DNA of 38,928 nt from Moritella sp. PE36 (GTDB lineage Bacteria > Pseudomonadota > Gammaproteobacteria > Enterobacterales > Moritellaceae): positions 1 to 38,928 of the forward strand of contig NZ_ABCQ01000044.1 in the NCBI RefSeq assembly GCF_000170855.1. The letters run 5' to 3'. Shown here piece after piece: positions 1 through 9,220 of this stretch. The notes under the pieces were generated by a model, which ran no database searches, was not told where the DNA came from, and was given only the letters and a program-made list of their open reading frames with translations. Made by a program: the position numbers and the translations under genes. Within the stretch, counting starts at the first letter, position 1. The number at the start of each line of letters is the position of its first letter.

Positions 1-1
1 G

Positions 2-1798
2 CTTTGGTGGCAGGCTCACATCGGTAAAATCATTGGAGACAAGGGCGTACGTCGTATTTATCAATATGTCAGTGAACGCCAATTCTATGCGGGTTCATTT
101 AGTTTTTTAGGGAACTGGCCACTAAAAGATGATAATAACCCAGCCATTAATCAAGATGATATGTGGGTTTGTTGTGGAATCGGCACGAAGAATTATCCCG
201 TCTCGACAGGTATTTTATTGTGGCATGAGCAGTTGTCCTTAGGGTTAAAGTTACACCCCTATATTGCGCAAGATATCGAGACCACAGATGGGTTAATGCA
301 GAGCTGGAAGCAGCATCTGTTACAAGGTGATTTACTGACGACAGAAGAAACGACTGCGAGTACCAGTCGCGATGATGCTATCATTGATACAGCAATCGCA
401 GAGGCGACGGCTCAGGTAGTCAAATTAACCAAAACAAAGCATTCTATTAAGTTAGCAAAGGCAACACATTATAGTAAATTAAAGCAGGGGCTCCGACCTA
501 AGATCCATAGCGGTGTGCAGCAGGTCAAAACAAGGTTATCGCCACATTGGAAAAAGGGACAGGCATTATTTATTCGGCATAAAAAAGTATCAATCCCGCT
601 TTCTATTATTGCATTCAGCTTTATTTGCATGACCCTGCTATCTGTTATTCGGCCGCAAAGCCAAATTAACCCTGAGATTAATCGCTTTCCTTCCGTACGT
701 TATATGGATGTGGCTTTTAACGATGCTGTGATCCCTATTTTTAGCCGTGGTATCGTTGCTGCAAAAACGCAAATCAAGCTAAATTCGGAAGTGACTGCAA
801 GGGTTAAATCAGTTGCTGATAACTTCACCGCGGGTGGTTATTTTAATGCTGGCGATGTGCTGTTATCTATGGATGATGAAGCGTACAAACTTGAAGTGAT
901 TAAAAAGAAGCAGGCCGTGGATGGTGCATTACTACACTTAGCTGAAGCTAAAGCAAAAGCCCATGTAGCGCGAAGTGGGCTTGCGCGTAAAGCCACCAGT
1001 TTTGCCCGTCACATTCCGCAAATTAATGATGCTAAAAGTCGGGTTAAGGCGGCTGAGGCGGACTTACGTTTAGCCAATATAAAACTAGAGCGAGCGGTAA
1101 TTAAAGCGCCGTTTTCTGGTCGGGTTAAAGCGGTGAGTGTTGGTCGCGGTCAATTAGTTAATTCGGGCGAAGTCATTGGTGAAATATACTCGTTAGATAA
1201 GATGCATGTACGTCTGCCTGTTGCGGATAAATATTTAACCTTGCTGGATTTACCATTCAAAGTCACGGCGTTTACGAATGATAACAATACCGAAGTTGTT
1301 GTCGCTGGTTCCAGAGTCGAACGTCCTCGGGTTACCCTTTCTGTGCGGGTGAATAATAAACGCTATCAATGGCAAGGGATGATTACGGGTACTGAAGGTG
1401 GATTAGCCGAGAATAGATTGCAGTACGTCATTGCCGAGGTATTAAACGATCCGGATCAACCGTTATATTTACAACCCGGTCGATTTGTGACTGCCGAAAT
1501 TGCTGGTCGTGAGTTTGAACAAGTGGTGATTATTCCGCGTTTAGCCTTGCGAAATGATAATAAAGTGTGGCTGTTGGATACTGAGCAACGTCTTAAAATT
1601 GCCACTGTTGAGGTGCTTCATCAAGGTAAAGAACAGGTTTATATCACCGGTGGTTTAAGCGAAGGCGATAAACTGATATTAACCCCGCTTGATGTTGCCG
1701 TAGATGGCATGAAGTTGAATGTGATCAGCTTAGACTTAGACCTCGATCTAGAAAGTGCGCTACATAATGTAACAGCGCAAATTGAGGTGCGATCATGA
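2..1798 (+). CDS. RND-pump membrane fusion protein with an N-terminal condensation/acyltransferase-like segment (5' end outside window)
   Basis: The frame is open from the first bases of the window, so the true start lies upstream. The first ~90 visible codons resemble the end of the CoA-dependent acyltransferase/condensation fold, with a GSFSFLGNWP stretch and a later strand around GILLWHEQLSLGL. A charged linker follows, then one membrane segment (near SIPLSIIAFSFICMTLLSVI, about 150 residues after the ATG at 161). The rest is a periplasmic adaptor of the HlyD/AcrA type: a lipoyl-like half (KTQIKLNSEVTARV), a coiled-coil hairpin rich in Ala and Lys, the second lipoyl half (APFSGRVKAVSVGRGQLV) and beta-barrel domains. 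The stop overlaps the next ATG by 4 bp, so it is translationally coupled to the pump. The adaptor assignment is firm. The fusion is inferred from the uninterrupted frame; the ATG at 161 falls inside the upstream domain and is unlikely to be the start. Confidence 0.8.
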   Translation, partial: LWWQAHIGKIIGDKGVRRIYQYVSERQFYAGSFSFLGNWPLKDDNNPAINQDDMWVCCGIGTKNYPVSTGILLWHEQLSLGLKLHPYIAQDIETTDGLMQSWKQHLLQGDLLTTEETTASTSRDDAIIDTAIAEATAQVVKLTKTKHSIKLAKATHYSKLKQGLRPKIHSGVQQVKTRLSPHWKKGQALFIRHKKVSIPLSIIAFSFICMTLLSVIRPQSQINPEINRFPSVRYMDVAFNDAVIPIFSRGIVAAKTQIKLNSEVTARVKSVADNFTAGGYFNAGDVLLSMDDEAYKLEVIKKKQAVDGALLHLAEAKAKAHVARSGLARKATSFARHIPQINDAKSRVKAAEADLRLANIKLERAVIKAPFSGRVKAVSVGRGQLVNSGEVIGEIYSLDKMHVRLPVADKYLTLLDLPFKVTAFTNDNNTEVVVAGSRVERPRVTLSVRVNNKRYQWQGMITGTEGGLAENRLQYVIAEVLNDPDQPLYLQPGRFVTAEIAGREFEQVVIIPRLALRNDNKVWLLDTEQRLKIATVEVLHQGKEQVYITGGLSEGDKLILTPLDVAVDGMKLNVISLDLDLDLESALHNVTAQIEVRS

Positions 1799-4700
1799 GA
1801 GTCTTAATCGCTTGGTTTGCCAAAAATAAGGTAGCGGCAAATTTGATCATGATGGTGATTATCGCGCTTGGCTGTTTAGCATTACCTGAAACCCGTAAAG
1901 AGCTAATTCCTGGGGTGTCATTAGAGCGTATTGCGATCTCGACATTGTATCCCGGTGCTGGCCCCCGAGAAGTGGAAGCCCTTGTCTGTACCCGTATCGA
2001 AGCCGTTGTATATGATATTGCAGGGACGCTCGATTTAACATCATTCGCGAGTTCAGGATCTTGCTATACCACTATTGATATTGCCGATGGTTATAGTACC
2101 AAAGCGGTATTGGATGAAGTTAAATCGAGAATTGAAAGCATACACTCATTTCCCGAAGAGGTAGCAAAGCCTGTTGTCAGTGAATTGATTGAACGTTATC
2201 GGGTTGCGAAACTGATTATTTCAGGTGCCGGTGATGAGTGGGCATTAAAGCGATTGGCAGAAAATATCCGCTTAGATTTACTCGAAGATCCGGTTATTTC
2301 GGTGATTGAGTTACAAAACGCAAGACCTTACGAGATCAGTATCGCTTTATCAGAAGACAGTTTGGCACAATATAACTTAAAGTTCGAGGATGTGGTTAAT
2401 ACGTTAAAAGCCACTGCGCTTGATTTACCCGGCGGTAGTCTAGCGACAGAGCAGGGCGATATATTGATCCAAACTTTAGGTCAGATTGAAAGTGCGGATG
2501 ACTTTGCCAGTATTATTTTACAAGCGAATGAAGACGGTGGTCGTATCTTACTCAGTGATATTGCCACTATTCACGATGGCTTTCGGGATGAGGGCACAAT
2601 GGCTCAGCTTGATGGTCAACGGGCGGTATCGTTAGATGTTTATCGTGTGGGCGACCAGAACATTATTGAGGTTGCGGAGGTGATAAATAAATACGTAAAA
2701 TCGCCAGCAACCTATTTGCCTGAAGGGATCAGTTTGTACGTTTGGCAAGACGATTCTAAGTTGTTCATGAGCCGTATCGATTTATTGGTTGGTAATGTGT
2801 TTAGCGGTTTGTGTTTATTGTTTGTCATCTTATTGTTGTTTTTAAACTGGCGTTTATCGTTTTGGGTCAGTTTAGGTATCCCTATTTCGTTTATGGGTGC
2901 GTTTTGGTTGTTACCTGTGTTTGATGGTTCAATCAATATCATCTCTTTATTTGCATTTTTGCTGGTGCTCGGCATTGTGGTTGATGATGCGATTGTCGTC
3001 GGCGAAAGTATTTACACCGAGCAAGCAGCTGGTAATAAAGGCGTGGAAGGTGCGATTGAGGGGGCTTATAAAGTATCGAAGCCCATTACCTTTGCCATTA
3101 TAACCAGTGTCATCGCCTTTATGCCGTTGCTGTTTTTACCTGGGCCTGAAGGTAAACTCATGCAGGTTATTCCTGTAGTCGTCATTACCACGCTATTATT
3201 TTCATTGTTTGAATCGTTGTTTATCTTACCTGCGCATTTAAGCTATCAACCCGCTGACAAGGCTATTAATTCTGATGAAAGCCAGTTTAATCAGAACCAT
3301 AGCCAAAATCCTACCAGCCTACCGCCTGAAAACCAAAACCGGTTGATTTACAACATTAAAATGATTGGCGGACTATTAGAAGGGATACAAACCAAGTTTT
3401 CTGCCGCGTTAGAAATGTTCGTTATTCGTCAATATAAACCCTTTCTAGACCATGTCTTACACTGGCGTTGGAGTTATATTCTGGGATTTATAGGGCTGTT
3501 TTTTATTTCGTTAACGTTACTTTCCAGTGGTTGGTTACGTACCGTGTTATTTTCGGCCATTGAAGGTGATATTGCCTATGCCAATGTCACTTTTGCTGAA
3601 GGCAGTAATCCGCAAAAAACCAAACTTGCCTTGTTAAAGATTGAAAAAGAAGCCTTGCAGTTACAGCAAGAGTTGACGGATGAGAAGGGTATTTCTGCGA
3701 TTGCTCATGTGTATTCTGTTGTTGCACCGATAAGTAAGTATTCACGAGAATCACAAGCGGCAGCGGATGATCATATTGGCCGAGTATATCTGGAGTTATC
3801 GGTATCGAACGACCGGGTCATGTCTGGTCATGACATCATTAGTCACTGGCGTGAACGGGTTGGTGAAATTGAAGACAGTATTGAATTAAGCTTTGTCTCT
3901 GATCTTACCCCGCCAAGTGCCGATATCAATATTGAGTTGTCGAGTCGTAATTTAGATGATTTAGCGCAGCAAGCCGACGCATTAAAGCAAGTTTTAGCAA
4001 GGTTTGAAGGTGTATATGATATCCAAGATTCGCAACAGCGTAGTTCAAGGCAAGTTCAGCTAGCGCTAAAGCCCGTCGCACGTGATATGGGACTCACATT
4101 AAGCGCACTTGGGCAGCAAGTCCAGCAGGCTTATTTAGGTGTTGAAATACAAAGTATGCCGCGTGGTGAAGATGAAGTGAAAGTTAAGGTGAGTTATCCA
4201 AAAGAGGCGACCAGCTCACTGTGGCATTTAGAGAATATGCACATTCAACTACCAAATGGTGAAGGCGTCCCGCTGTTTACCATTGCCGATGTGAGTTATC
4301 AATCGGCAGAGCATAATATTAAACGTTATGAACGTAATCGGGTTATTTCTGTTTCTGCATTTGTCGACCCGGGTAAAAATAGCACTAAGGCTGTTATCGC
4401 CGAGCTGGAGGCTGGATTTTTACAGCAATTAACCGATACCACCGCGGTTAAATGGTCGAAAGCCGGTAAGCAGAAAAGTATTGTCGAGTTTGTGGATATT
4501 TTAACAAGCAGTTACTTATTGGCGTTAATCGCGATGTATTTAGTGATGGCCATTTTATTTAGTTCTTATACACAACCATTGCTGGTTATGTTTGCGATCC
4601 CTTTTGGTCTGGTTGGTTCTTTGTTAGGGCATTTGTTGTTAGGGGTTGATGTTACCTTGTGGTCATTTATTGGCATGGTCGCAGTGAGCGGGATCGTCGT

Positions 4701-5097
4701 GAATGACAACTTAGTTCTGATTGATTATATCAATGAAAAATGCAGCAAAGGCATGTCACTAGAAACGGCGATCACCAGTGCGGGAGTGCGGCGTTTCCGT
4801 CCCATTATTCTTACGTCGTTAACTACATTTATTGGTTTAGTACCGATAATGAGTGAAACCAGTTTACAAGCACAATTTTTGATCCCAATGGCGATATCGT
4901 TGGCCTTTGGCGTACTCTTTGCGACGCTTGTCAGTTTGTTATTGGTGCCAGCAGTATATTTATTGATCCAGGATATTGTTATTGCAGTGACCACTTTACT
5001 GTCAAAAAAATTAATAGTTAAAATCCAAGGATTTGATGTTCGTAGTAATAGTAATAAGGATATACCCGATAACCGTGCGGCAGATAGCGCGGCATAA
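1795..5097 (+). CDS. RND-family efflux pump inner-membrane subunit (AcrB/HAE-like)
   Basis: The 1100-residue protein has the RND architecture: an N-terminal membrane helix (LIMMVIIALGCLALP), a large periplasmic porter domain, a membrane block (VFSGLCLLFVILLLFLNW onward), a second periplasmic half and a second membrane block near the C-terminus. The proton-relay Asp pair is visible in GIVVDDAIVVGES, matching the TM4 motif of AcrB-type proteins. The related GIVVNDNLVLIDYIN stands in the second half. The length fits the family (1,000-1,100). It overlaps the adaptor gene by 4 bp and is followed 25 bp later by an acyltransferase-like gene. No outer-membrane TolC partner is in the window. The substrate is unknown; the acyltransferase and lipase neighbours suggest a lipid-like or acylated molecule, which is inference. 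Confidence 0.93.
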   Translation: MRVLIAWFAKNKVAANLIMMVIIALGCLALPETRKELIPGVSLERIAISTLYPGAGPREVEALVCTRIEAVVYDIAGTLDLTSFASSGSCYTTIDIADGYSTKAVLDEVKSRIESIHSFPEEVAKPVVSELIERYRVAKLIISGAGDEWALKRLAENIRLDLLEDPVISVIELQNARPYEISIALSEDSLAQYNLKFEDVVNTLKATALDLPGGSLATEQGDILIQTLGQIESADDFASIILQANEDGGRILLSDIATIHDGFRDEGTMAQLDGQRAVSLDVYRVGDQNIIEVAEVINKYVKSPATYLPEGISLYVWQDDSKLFMSRIDLLVGNVFSGLCLLFVILLLFLNWRLSFWVSLGIPISFMGAFWLLPVFDGSINIISLFAFLLVLGIVVDDAIVVGESIYTEQAAGNKGVEGAIEGAYKVSKPITFAIITSVIAFMPLLFLPGPEGKLMQVIPVVVITTLLFSLFESLFILPAHLSYQPADKAINSDESQFNQNHSQNPTSLPPENQNRLIYNIKMIGGLLEGIQTKFSAALEMFVIRQYKPFLDHVLHWRWSYILGFIGLFFISLTLLSSGWLRTVLFSAIEGDIAYANVTFAEGSNPQKTKLALLKIEKEALQLQQELTDEKGISAIAHVYSVVAPISKYSRESQAAADDHIGRVYLELSVSNDRVMSGHDIISHWRERVGEIEDSIELSFVSDLTPPSADINIELSSRNLDDLAQQADALKQVLARFEGVYDIQDSQQRSSRQVQLALKPVARDMGLTLSALGQQVQQAYLGVEIQSMPRGEDEVKVKVSYPKEATSSLWHLENMHIQLPNGEGVPLFTIADVSYQSAEHNIKRYERNRVISVSAFVDPGKNSTKAVIAELEAGFLQQLTDTTAVKWSKAGKQKSIVEFVDILTSSYLLALIAMYLVMAILFSSYTQPLLVMFAIPFGLVGSLLGHLLLGVDVTLWSFIGMVAVSGIVVNDNLVLIDYINEKCSKGMSLETAITSAGVRRFRPIILTSLTTFIGLVPIMSETSLQAQFLIPMAISLAFGVLFATLVSLLLVPAVYLLIQDIVIAVTTLLSKKLIVKIQGFDVRSNSNKDIPDNRAADSAA

Positions 5098-5122
5098 CCG
5101 TCTTAGAGTTCAAGGAGGAACG

Positions 5123-6388
5123 ATGACGTTTAAACGTAAACTTTCACCAACAGAGCGTTTTTATATTAGCTGTGATGATTTTAATGCCGAAGAAACGGCT
5201 ACCTGTGTTGTTAATCAAATGGTACTTGAAGGCCAAGGGGATATCGACATACCGGCTTGGCAAAAAGCGGTAACCCAAGCTTCAGAGGCCTTGCAAGGCA
5301 CGCGTTTTAGACTATCAGGCAAACTGGGTTTTAGTCACTGGGCAGATGCCGGAAAAACAACACAGCTTGACGTTATCCGTGGCTTAAACTGGGATGGCAT
5401 GAGTGATAACGCCGCGCCATTTTTAAATCGCCCCTTAGATGTAAAAACCAGTACCGGTTGTGAAGTCTTATTGGTACTCGGTGAGGAGAGTGGTAAACAT
5501 CACATTATTTTTAGAACGCATCATGCAGTGATGGATGGGCGTGGCACCAAGATATTTGCTGATGAAGTATTGCGCGCGTTGCGTCAGCAGTCACTCCATG
5601 GTGACAATAGCTTTGTTCGCGATGTTGATTTAGCTAAATCTGTGACAATAGTACCAGGGGAGAAAGTCAATGATACTGTGACGGCGCCGACAGGTGTCCC
5701 CCTTGGACAAGACTTTGGGTCTTCTTGGCAGCGTAGAACGCTGCCTGGTAGTTATAAGCAGGTTTTAGCCAACGCGGGTATTAGTATTGCCAAATTAGCC
5801 AACCTCTATTCAGATTCGGCAGTACGTATTCAATTACCTGTTGATCTCCGTATGCATGACACTGATATTGTCTCAACGGGTAATTTAACCGGCGGGTTAT
5901 TAATGCAGGTATCGCCAGAGACGACAACGGCGAGTTGGGCGCAGCAAATTAAGTTGAAAATAGCAGAAAATGAACACGCAAGGATGCCTCAGTTTGCCGG
6001 TATACCGACGTTAAATGCACTAAATTGGGTGCCATTGGCTTGGTTGAAAAAGTTTAATGACAAACTTGCATTAAAGCGCCAAGAAACAGGCCAGTACCGT
6101 ACTTCCGGTATTATTTCTAATCTCGGTTTCCTGAAAGTGGATGAATACAGCGCAGCAGGTTTTAATTGCACGAGTGTGTTTTTCATTCCACCTTATTTTA
6201 ATACTACCGCGCTGTTTTTAGTGCTAGCCGGTAACAAAGATTCTGTTGAAGTTATTCTGCGTATTCCACACCAGCTCAGTAGTAATGGCCGTGCAGAACA
6301 TGCATTATCGCAAATATGTCATGGTATTTGTTTTGGACATGAACAAAATATCAATAGCGATGAACTCCCACTGAAGCAGGCGAGTTAA
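5123..6388 (+). CDS. Condensation/WS-DGAT-superfamily acyltransferase-like protein
   Basis: The start is set at the ATG at 5123 because AAGGAGGAA lies just upstream; longer starts would sit inside the pump gene. The 421-residue product has the superfamily active-site motif HHAVMDG (His133, His134, Asp138, Gly139), shared by nonribosomal condensation domains, wax-ester synthase/DGAT and related CoA-dependent acyltransferases. The C-terminal half has a second lobe with GIISNLGFLKV and strands near VFFIPPYFNTTALFLVLAG. There is no signal peptide, so it is probably cytoplasmic or membrane-associated. It resembles the visible N-terminal segment of the first gene, so the operon may hold two acyltransferase-like lobes. 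It overlaps the lipase gene by 1 bp. The natural substrates cannot be read from sequence. Confidence 0.75.
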   Translation: MTFKRKLSPTERFYISCDDFNAEETATCVVNQMVLEGQGDIDIPAWQKAVTQASEALQGTRFRLSGKLGFSHWADAGKTTQLDVIRGLNWDGMSDNAAPFLNRPLDVKTSTGCEVLLVLGEESGKHHIIFRTHHAVMDGRGTKIFADEVLRALRQQSLHGDNSFVRDVDLAKSVTIVPGEKVNDTVTAPTGVPLGQDFGSSWQRRTLPGSYKQVLANAGISIAKLANLYSDSAVRIQLPVDLRMHDTDIVSTGNLTGGLLMQVSPETTTASWAQQIKLKIAENEHARMPQFAGIPTLNALNWVPLAWLKKFNDKLALKRQETGQYRTSGIISNLGFLKVDEYSAAGFNCTSVFFIPPYFNTTALFLVLAGNKDSVEVILRIPHQLSSNGRAEHALSQICHGICFGHEQNINSDELPLKQAS

Positions 6389-7797
6389 TGCGCAGTAAAG
6401 TGAATAAATCAATGTATACGCTAGCGGCATTAGGAATGAGTGTATTTTGTGCATTGGCAGTACAAGCCTCTGAACAATGCCAGGTAAGTTACCCCGTGGT
6501 ATTGACACATCATTGGGGGATGAAAGCACTGTGTCAATCGGCACCTAATGAAGAATGCGACCGATTAGTCCCGCAAAAATATTGTCAGGAATGGCAATGG
6601 GATGAAGATGGACAAGATCAAGATTGCTTAACGTGGCGTGTGCCCGATGATGAACTTGATTTACCACCACGTAATTATAATCTGTTTGAACCAAGCTTAC
6701 AGCGAGATGTGAGCGGTTATTATCGTTATTTCAGTCAGGAGATTGTACAACGGCTATCACAAGATTGTGGTAATCAGGTCTTTGTCGCGGATAATCCCGC
6801 ATTTTCTTCATCGCTCGTTCGTGCTCAGTCATTACGTAATACAGTATTACAGGCACTTGACAGCACTGGCGCTGATAAAGTGATCATTGTCGGAATGTCT
6901 CAGGGCAGTCAGGATGCAAGAATATTGACGCAGCTATCTGTTAGTGATGGTGAGTTAGTGGCGAGTACGACTACTAATGTGACTGATAATGCTAACGCTA
7001 ATAATAGTGCTAACGCGAATGACAATGTAAGTGCCAATACTGATGTTATGGCGAGTAAAATTGCCGCACTTGTGACTGTGGTTGGTGAACATCAAGGTAG
7101 TTGGTCAGCGAGTGTATTTTTAAATACCATGTATGCGCAGCGATTCTTTTCAAATAATTGGCAATGGCAAGATTATGAACATAATCTGATATGGCAACTT
7201 GGTAAAAACCAATTAATGGCAGGATTGTGGAAAAATGAGCAACAGCAATATGTACTGTCAGAAAATCAGCCACAATTACAAACAGAAGCCGATATATTCC
7301 AGCAGTTTTTAGCATCCAACGTTGTATTAACCAAGAAATACATGACAGGCGAAGCATATGCTTGGGTAAACTGGGCGCAAAGTTGGGAAGAATTACGCAA
7401 GGCTGCAGGATTAAGCGAGACTAATTGGCATGTTGGGTTATCGGCCTCACAAGAGTTATCAAATGCTGTTCCTTATTATAGCTATGCGGCACAAGTTCAT
7501 CGTTGGAATAAAGATTGGGGGCAGTCACGTTTTATCACTGATCTGGTTGAGTTTCTTGAAGGGAAACATGATGGTTATGCAACCGTTGTTTCACAATCGC
7601 TACAAAGCAGAGTGCAACATGTAAAAACGATGTCGGGTTCAACGCACGGTAATGGTTATCATCATATGTTTTTTTCGGGTCGTAATGATACGTTATATGG
7701 ACCACAAACGGGCGCACAGGAACTTGATTTATATCGGGGCTCGTCAGCCGACTTTTATCAACAAATGATGGCAAACCTCGTCGCTGTTGGATTCTAG
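6388..7797 (+). CDS. Secreted lipase-like alpha/beta hydrolase
   Basis: The 469-residue product starts with a signal peptide (charged MRSKVNK, hydrophobic core, cleavage expected near AVQA/SEQ at about residue 27). Mature features match the bacterial triacylglycerol lipase fold: an early strand YPVVLTHHWGM where lipases carry the oxyanion loop, the nucleophile elbow GMSQG with Ser171, then VVGEHQGSWSA, comparable to the GGPHKGS segment of lipases, and late histidines in HGNGYHHMFF as candidate catalytic His. Several Cys suggest disulfides in the periplasm or outside. Residues ~194-223 form an Asn/Ala/Thr/Asp-rich low-complexity linker absent from typical lipases. The gene is last in the operon and overlaps the acyltransferase stop by 1 bp. 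It could also be an esterase or polyester depolymerase. Confidence 0.75.
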   Translation: MRSKVNKSMYTLAALGMSVFCALAVQASEQCQVSYPVVLTHHWGMKALCQSAPNEECDRLVPQKYCQEWQWDEDGQDQDCLTWRVPDDELDLPPRNYNLFEPSLQRDVSGYYRYFSQEIVQRLSQDCGNQVFVADNPAFSSSLVRAQSLRNTVLQALDSTGADKVIIVGMSQGSQDARILTQLSVSDGELVASTTTNVTDNANANNSANANDNVSANTDVMASKIAALVTVVGEHQGSWSASVFLNTMYAQRFFSNNWQWQDYEHNLIWQLGKNQLMAGLWKNEQQQYVLSENQPQLQTEADIFQQFLASNVVLTKKYMTGEAYAWVNWAQSWEELRKAAGLSETNWHVGLSASQELSNAVPYYSYAAQVHRWNKDWGQSRFITDLVEFLEGKHDGYATVVSQSLQSRVQHVKTMSGSTHGNGYHHMFFSGRNDTLYGPQTGAQELDLYRGSSADFYQQMMANLVAVGF

Positions 7798-7834
7798 CGT
7801 ATTTGGGAGGAAGAGCTAGGGTAGTAATGGCGGA

Positions 7835-8677
7835 TTAACATGCGTTTTTAAAGCGCTGCGATTTGAGGATCATTTTTTGCGCCGTATATGCTTCATTTAG
7901 TAATTCATCGAGCCGTGGAATATTAGTATCCCATTCAATCAAGGTCGGGATTGTGTTGCAATGCTGTAAGTAATATTCAAATAGCTGCCATACTTCTGGT
8001 GTTACTTTCTGGCTATGTTCTTGGTCGAAGGTGATGCGGTTATTTTTTAATAGTTTATTGCTACCAGATAGGTGGATCTCGCTTACGATATGGCTTGGTA
8101 TCGATGCTAAGTAATCATAAGGGTTGAATTCAAGCTGGTGACTACTGATATGAACATTGTTAATATCGAGTAATATTGTACAGTTTGTCGCGGCTTGTAA
8201 CTCGGTTAAAAAGGCGGCCTCTGTTAGGGTGTTGTTTTTATTTTTGCTATAACAGGCTGGATTTTCGATTGCAATTGCTTGGCCTAAAATTTGTTGAATT
8301 TGCTCTATACGCCCAATGACATGCTTTAAGTTCTCTTCTGTATAGGATACTGGCGACGCATCGCTATAATGCTGACCAGCAATTGAACTCCATCCTAAAT
8401 GCTCTGATATACAAAATGGCTGATAACGGTCGACCAATTTTTTAATGTTATGAATATGGATGGTATCAAGCAGCTCATTAGAAGAGAGTGCTAAGCCGAC
8501 GCCGTGTAAACTGATAGGGTAGCGATCACTGGCTTTATCTAAGTAATAAGTTGCCTCTGAATTAGTCTCAAAGTGATTTTCACTGTGAACTTCTAGCCAG
8601 CCTATATCCACTTGGCTATTGGTGAGTTGCTCATAATGCGCTGGACGCATTCCGATCCCAACTAAATCATCTAGCAT
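7835..8677 (-). CDS. DUF692 / MNIO-family multinuclear iron oxidative enzyme (orphan)
   Basis: The 280-residue protein carries the ordered motifs of the DUF692 TIM-barrel family, which includes MbnB and TglH: GIGMRPAHY, WLEVHSENHF, ISLHGVGLALS, CISEHLGWS, AIENPACY, LLDINNVHIS, EIHLSG and LIEWDTNIP. Family members use two or three iron ions to modify Cys or other residues of precursor peptides. The late metal-site segment is unusual. Where most members read HLAGH and then DTHD, this protein has HLSGS and DQEHS. No DUF2063-type partner or short Cys-rich precursor peptide was found on either side. It converges with the lipase gene, and the island repeat begins about 107 bp upstream of its start. 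The family assignment is firm; the substrate is unknown. Confidence 0.88.
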   Translation of the reverse strand: MLDDLVGIGMRPAHYEQLTNSQVDIGWLEVHSENHFETNSEATYYLDKASDRYPISLHGVGLALSSNELLDTIHIHNIKKLVDRYQPFCISEHLGWSSIAGQHYSDASPVSYTEENLKHVIGRIEQIQQILGQAIAIENPACYSKNKNNTLTEAAFLTELQAATNCTILLDINNVHISSHQLEFNPYDYLASIPSHIVSEIHLSGSNKLLKNNRITFDQEHSQKVTPEVWQLFEYYLQHCNTIPTLIEWDTNIPRLDELLNEAYTAQKMILKSQRFKNAC

Positions 8678-8841
8678 AAAGTTGTCCTATGTTTAAATAC
8701 GCCTCTGAAGTTCTGTGCGTTATTGAAAGGAGTATGGGTAAGGTTTTGTGGTTTTGCAAAGTAAATCACACTCAATCTTGTAAGGTATTGAGAGTTGCAT
8801 TGTATGAGGTGAAAAAATGAATCTTTGGTCACGATATGAAA

Positions 8842-8873
8842 AAGCCTTAACGTAGTTAATCTCGTTAAGGCTT
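8842..8873 (-). terminator. Rho-independent terminator (left repeat copy)
   Basis: Perfect 11 bp arms AAGCCTTAACG / CGTTAAGGCTT enclose a 10-base loop. On the minus strand the stem is followed by five T; on the plus strand a T-rich tract also follows, so it may act both ways. It is a copy of the yfaE/nrd operon terminator. Confidence 0.85.
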
Positions 8874-8953
8874 GTTATTTTTGGGGTGTTAATATTCGTT
8901 AATGTATAAGTGTCGAGTATATTATGCTGTAACCGTTATATAACCAAATCACT

Positions 8954-9081
8954 TCAAATGATCGCTGTCACGGCAAGTTTAATATCACTATCTGCTTTGC
9001 AGCAACAAGGTAATATCGAACCGGGTGCCACTGTGGCTAATGGATCAGTTGTATAAGTAACCGTGCCGGAAGTTAGTGGTG
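8954..9081 (-). pseudogene. Truncated yfaE-like ferredoxin 3' fragment
   Basis: On the minus strand this encodes the last ~42 residues of the ferredoxin at 17944-18207, including the final cluster ligand in LPCCCKAD. It ends AVTAII where the intact copy ends AVTAIV. The N-terminal half with the CRQGYCGAC ligands is missing, so it cannot bind the cluster. An in-frame ATG just upstream of the breakpoint could give a short peptide, but nothing suggests function. It marks the insertion point of the island. The remaining bases to 9220 show no gene. Confidence 0.9.
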
Positions 9082-9220
9082 CATCCATTCACTAAAAGTG
9101 TAATTGTGTGTATATCAGTTGGTTGGGAGGTGCGTGTATTTATAATTAAGTAAAACTAAGGGGGGACCATTAGTCTGACGCAGGGGATAGTGACGGACAT
9201 ATCGTTATGCCCGTACTGAA

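Larger units (their letters stand above)
8784..9081. repeat. Left ~298 bp direct repeat bounding the metabolic island
   Basis: This stretch matches 17788-18071 in the same orientation, starting at GGTATTGAGAG and ending at AGTTAGTGGTG. The two copies differ by scattered substitutions and a few indels, mostly outside the coding part. It contains the yfaE 3' end and its terminator. Beyond both ends the sequences diverge abruptly, which defines the boundaries of the island. The stretch 8678-8783 has no gene. Confidence 0.93.

Noticed and set aside
5033-5122. Longer start for the acyltransferase-like gene inside the pump gene
   Set aside because: It overlaps the pump reading frame and has no ribosome site, while AAGGAGGAA directly precedes ATG 5123.
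8784-9081. Repeat pair considered as insertion-sequence ends
   Set aside because: The copies are direct, not inverted, and consist of a host gene end plus its terminator.
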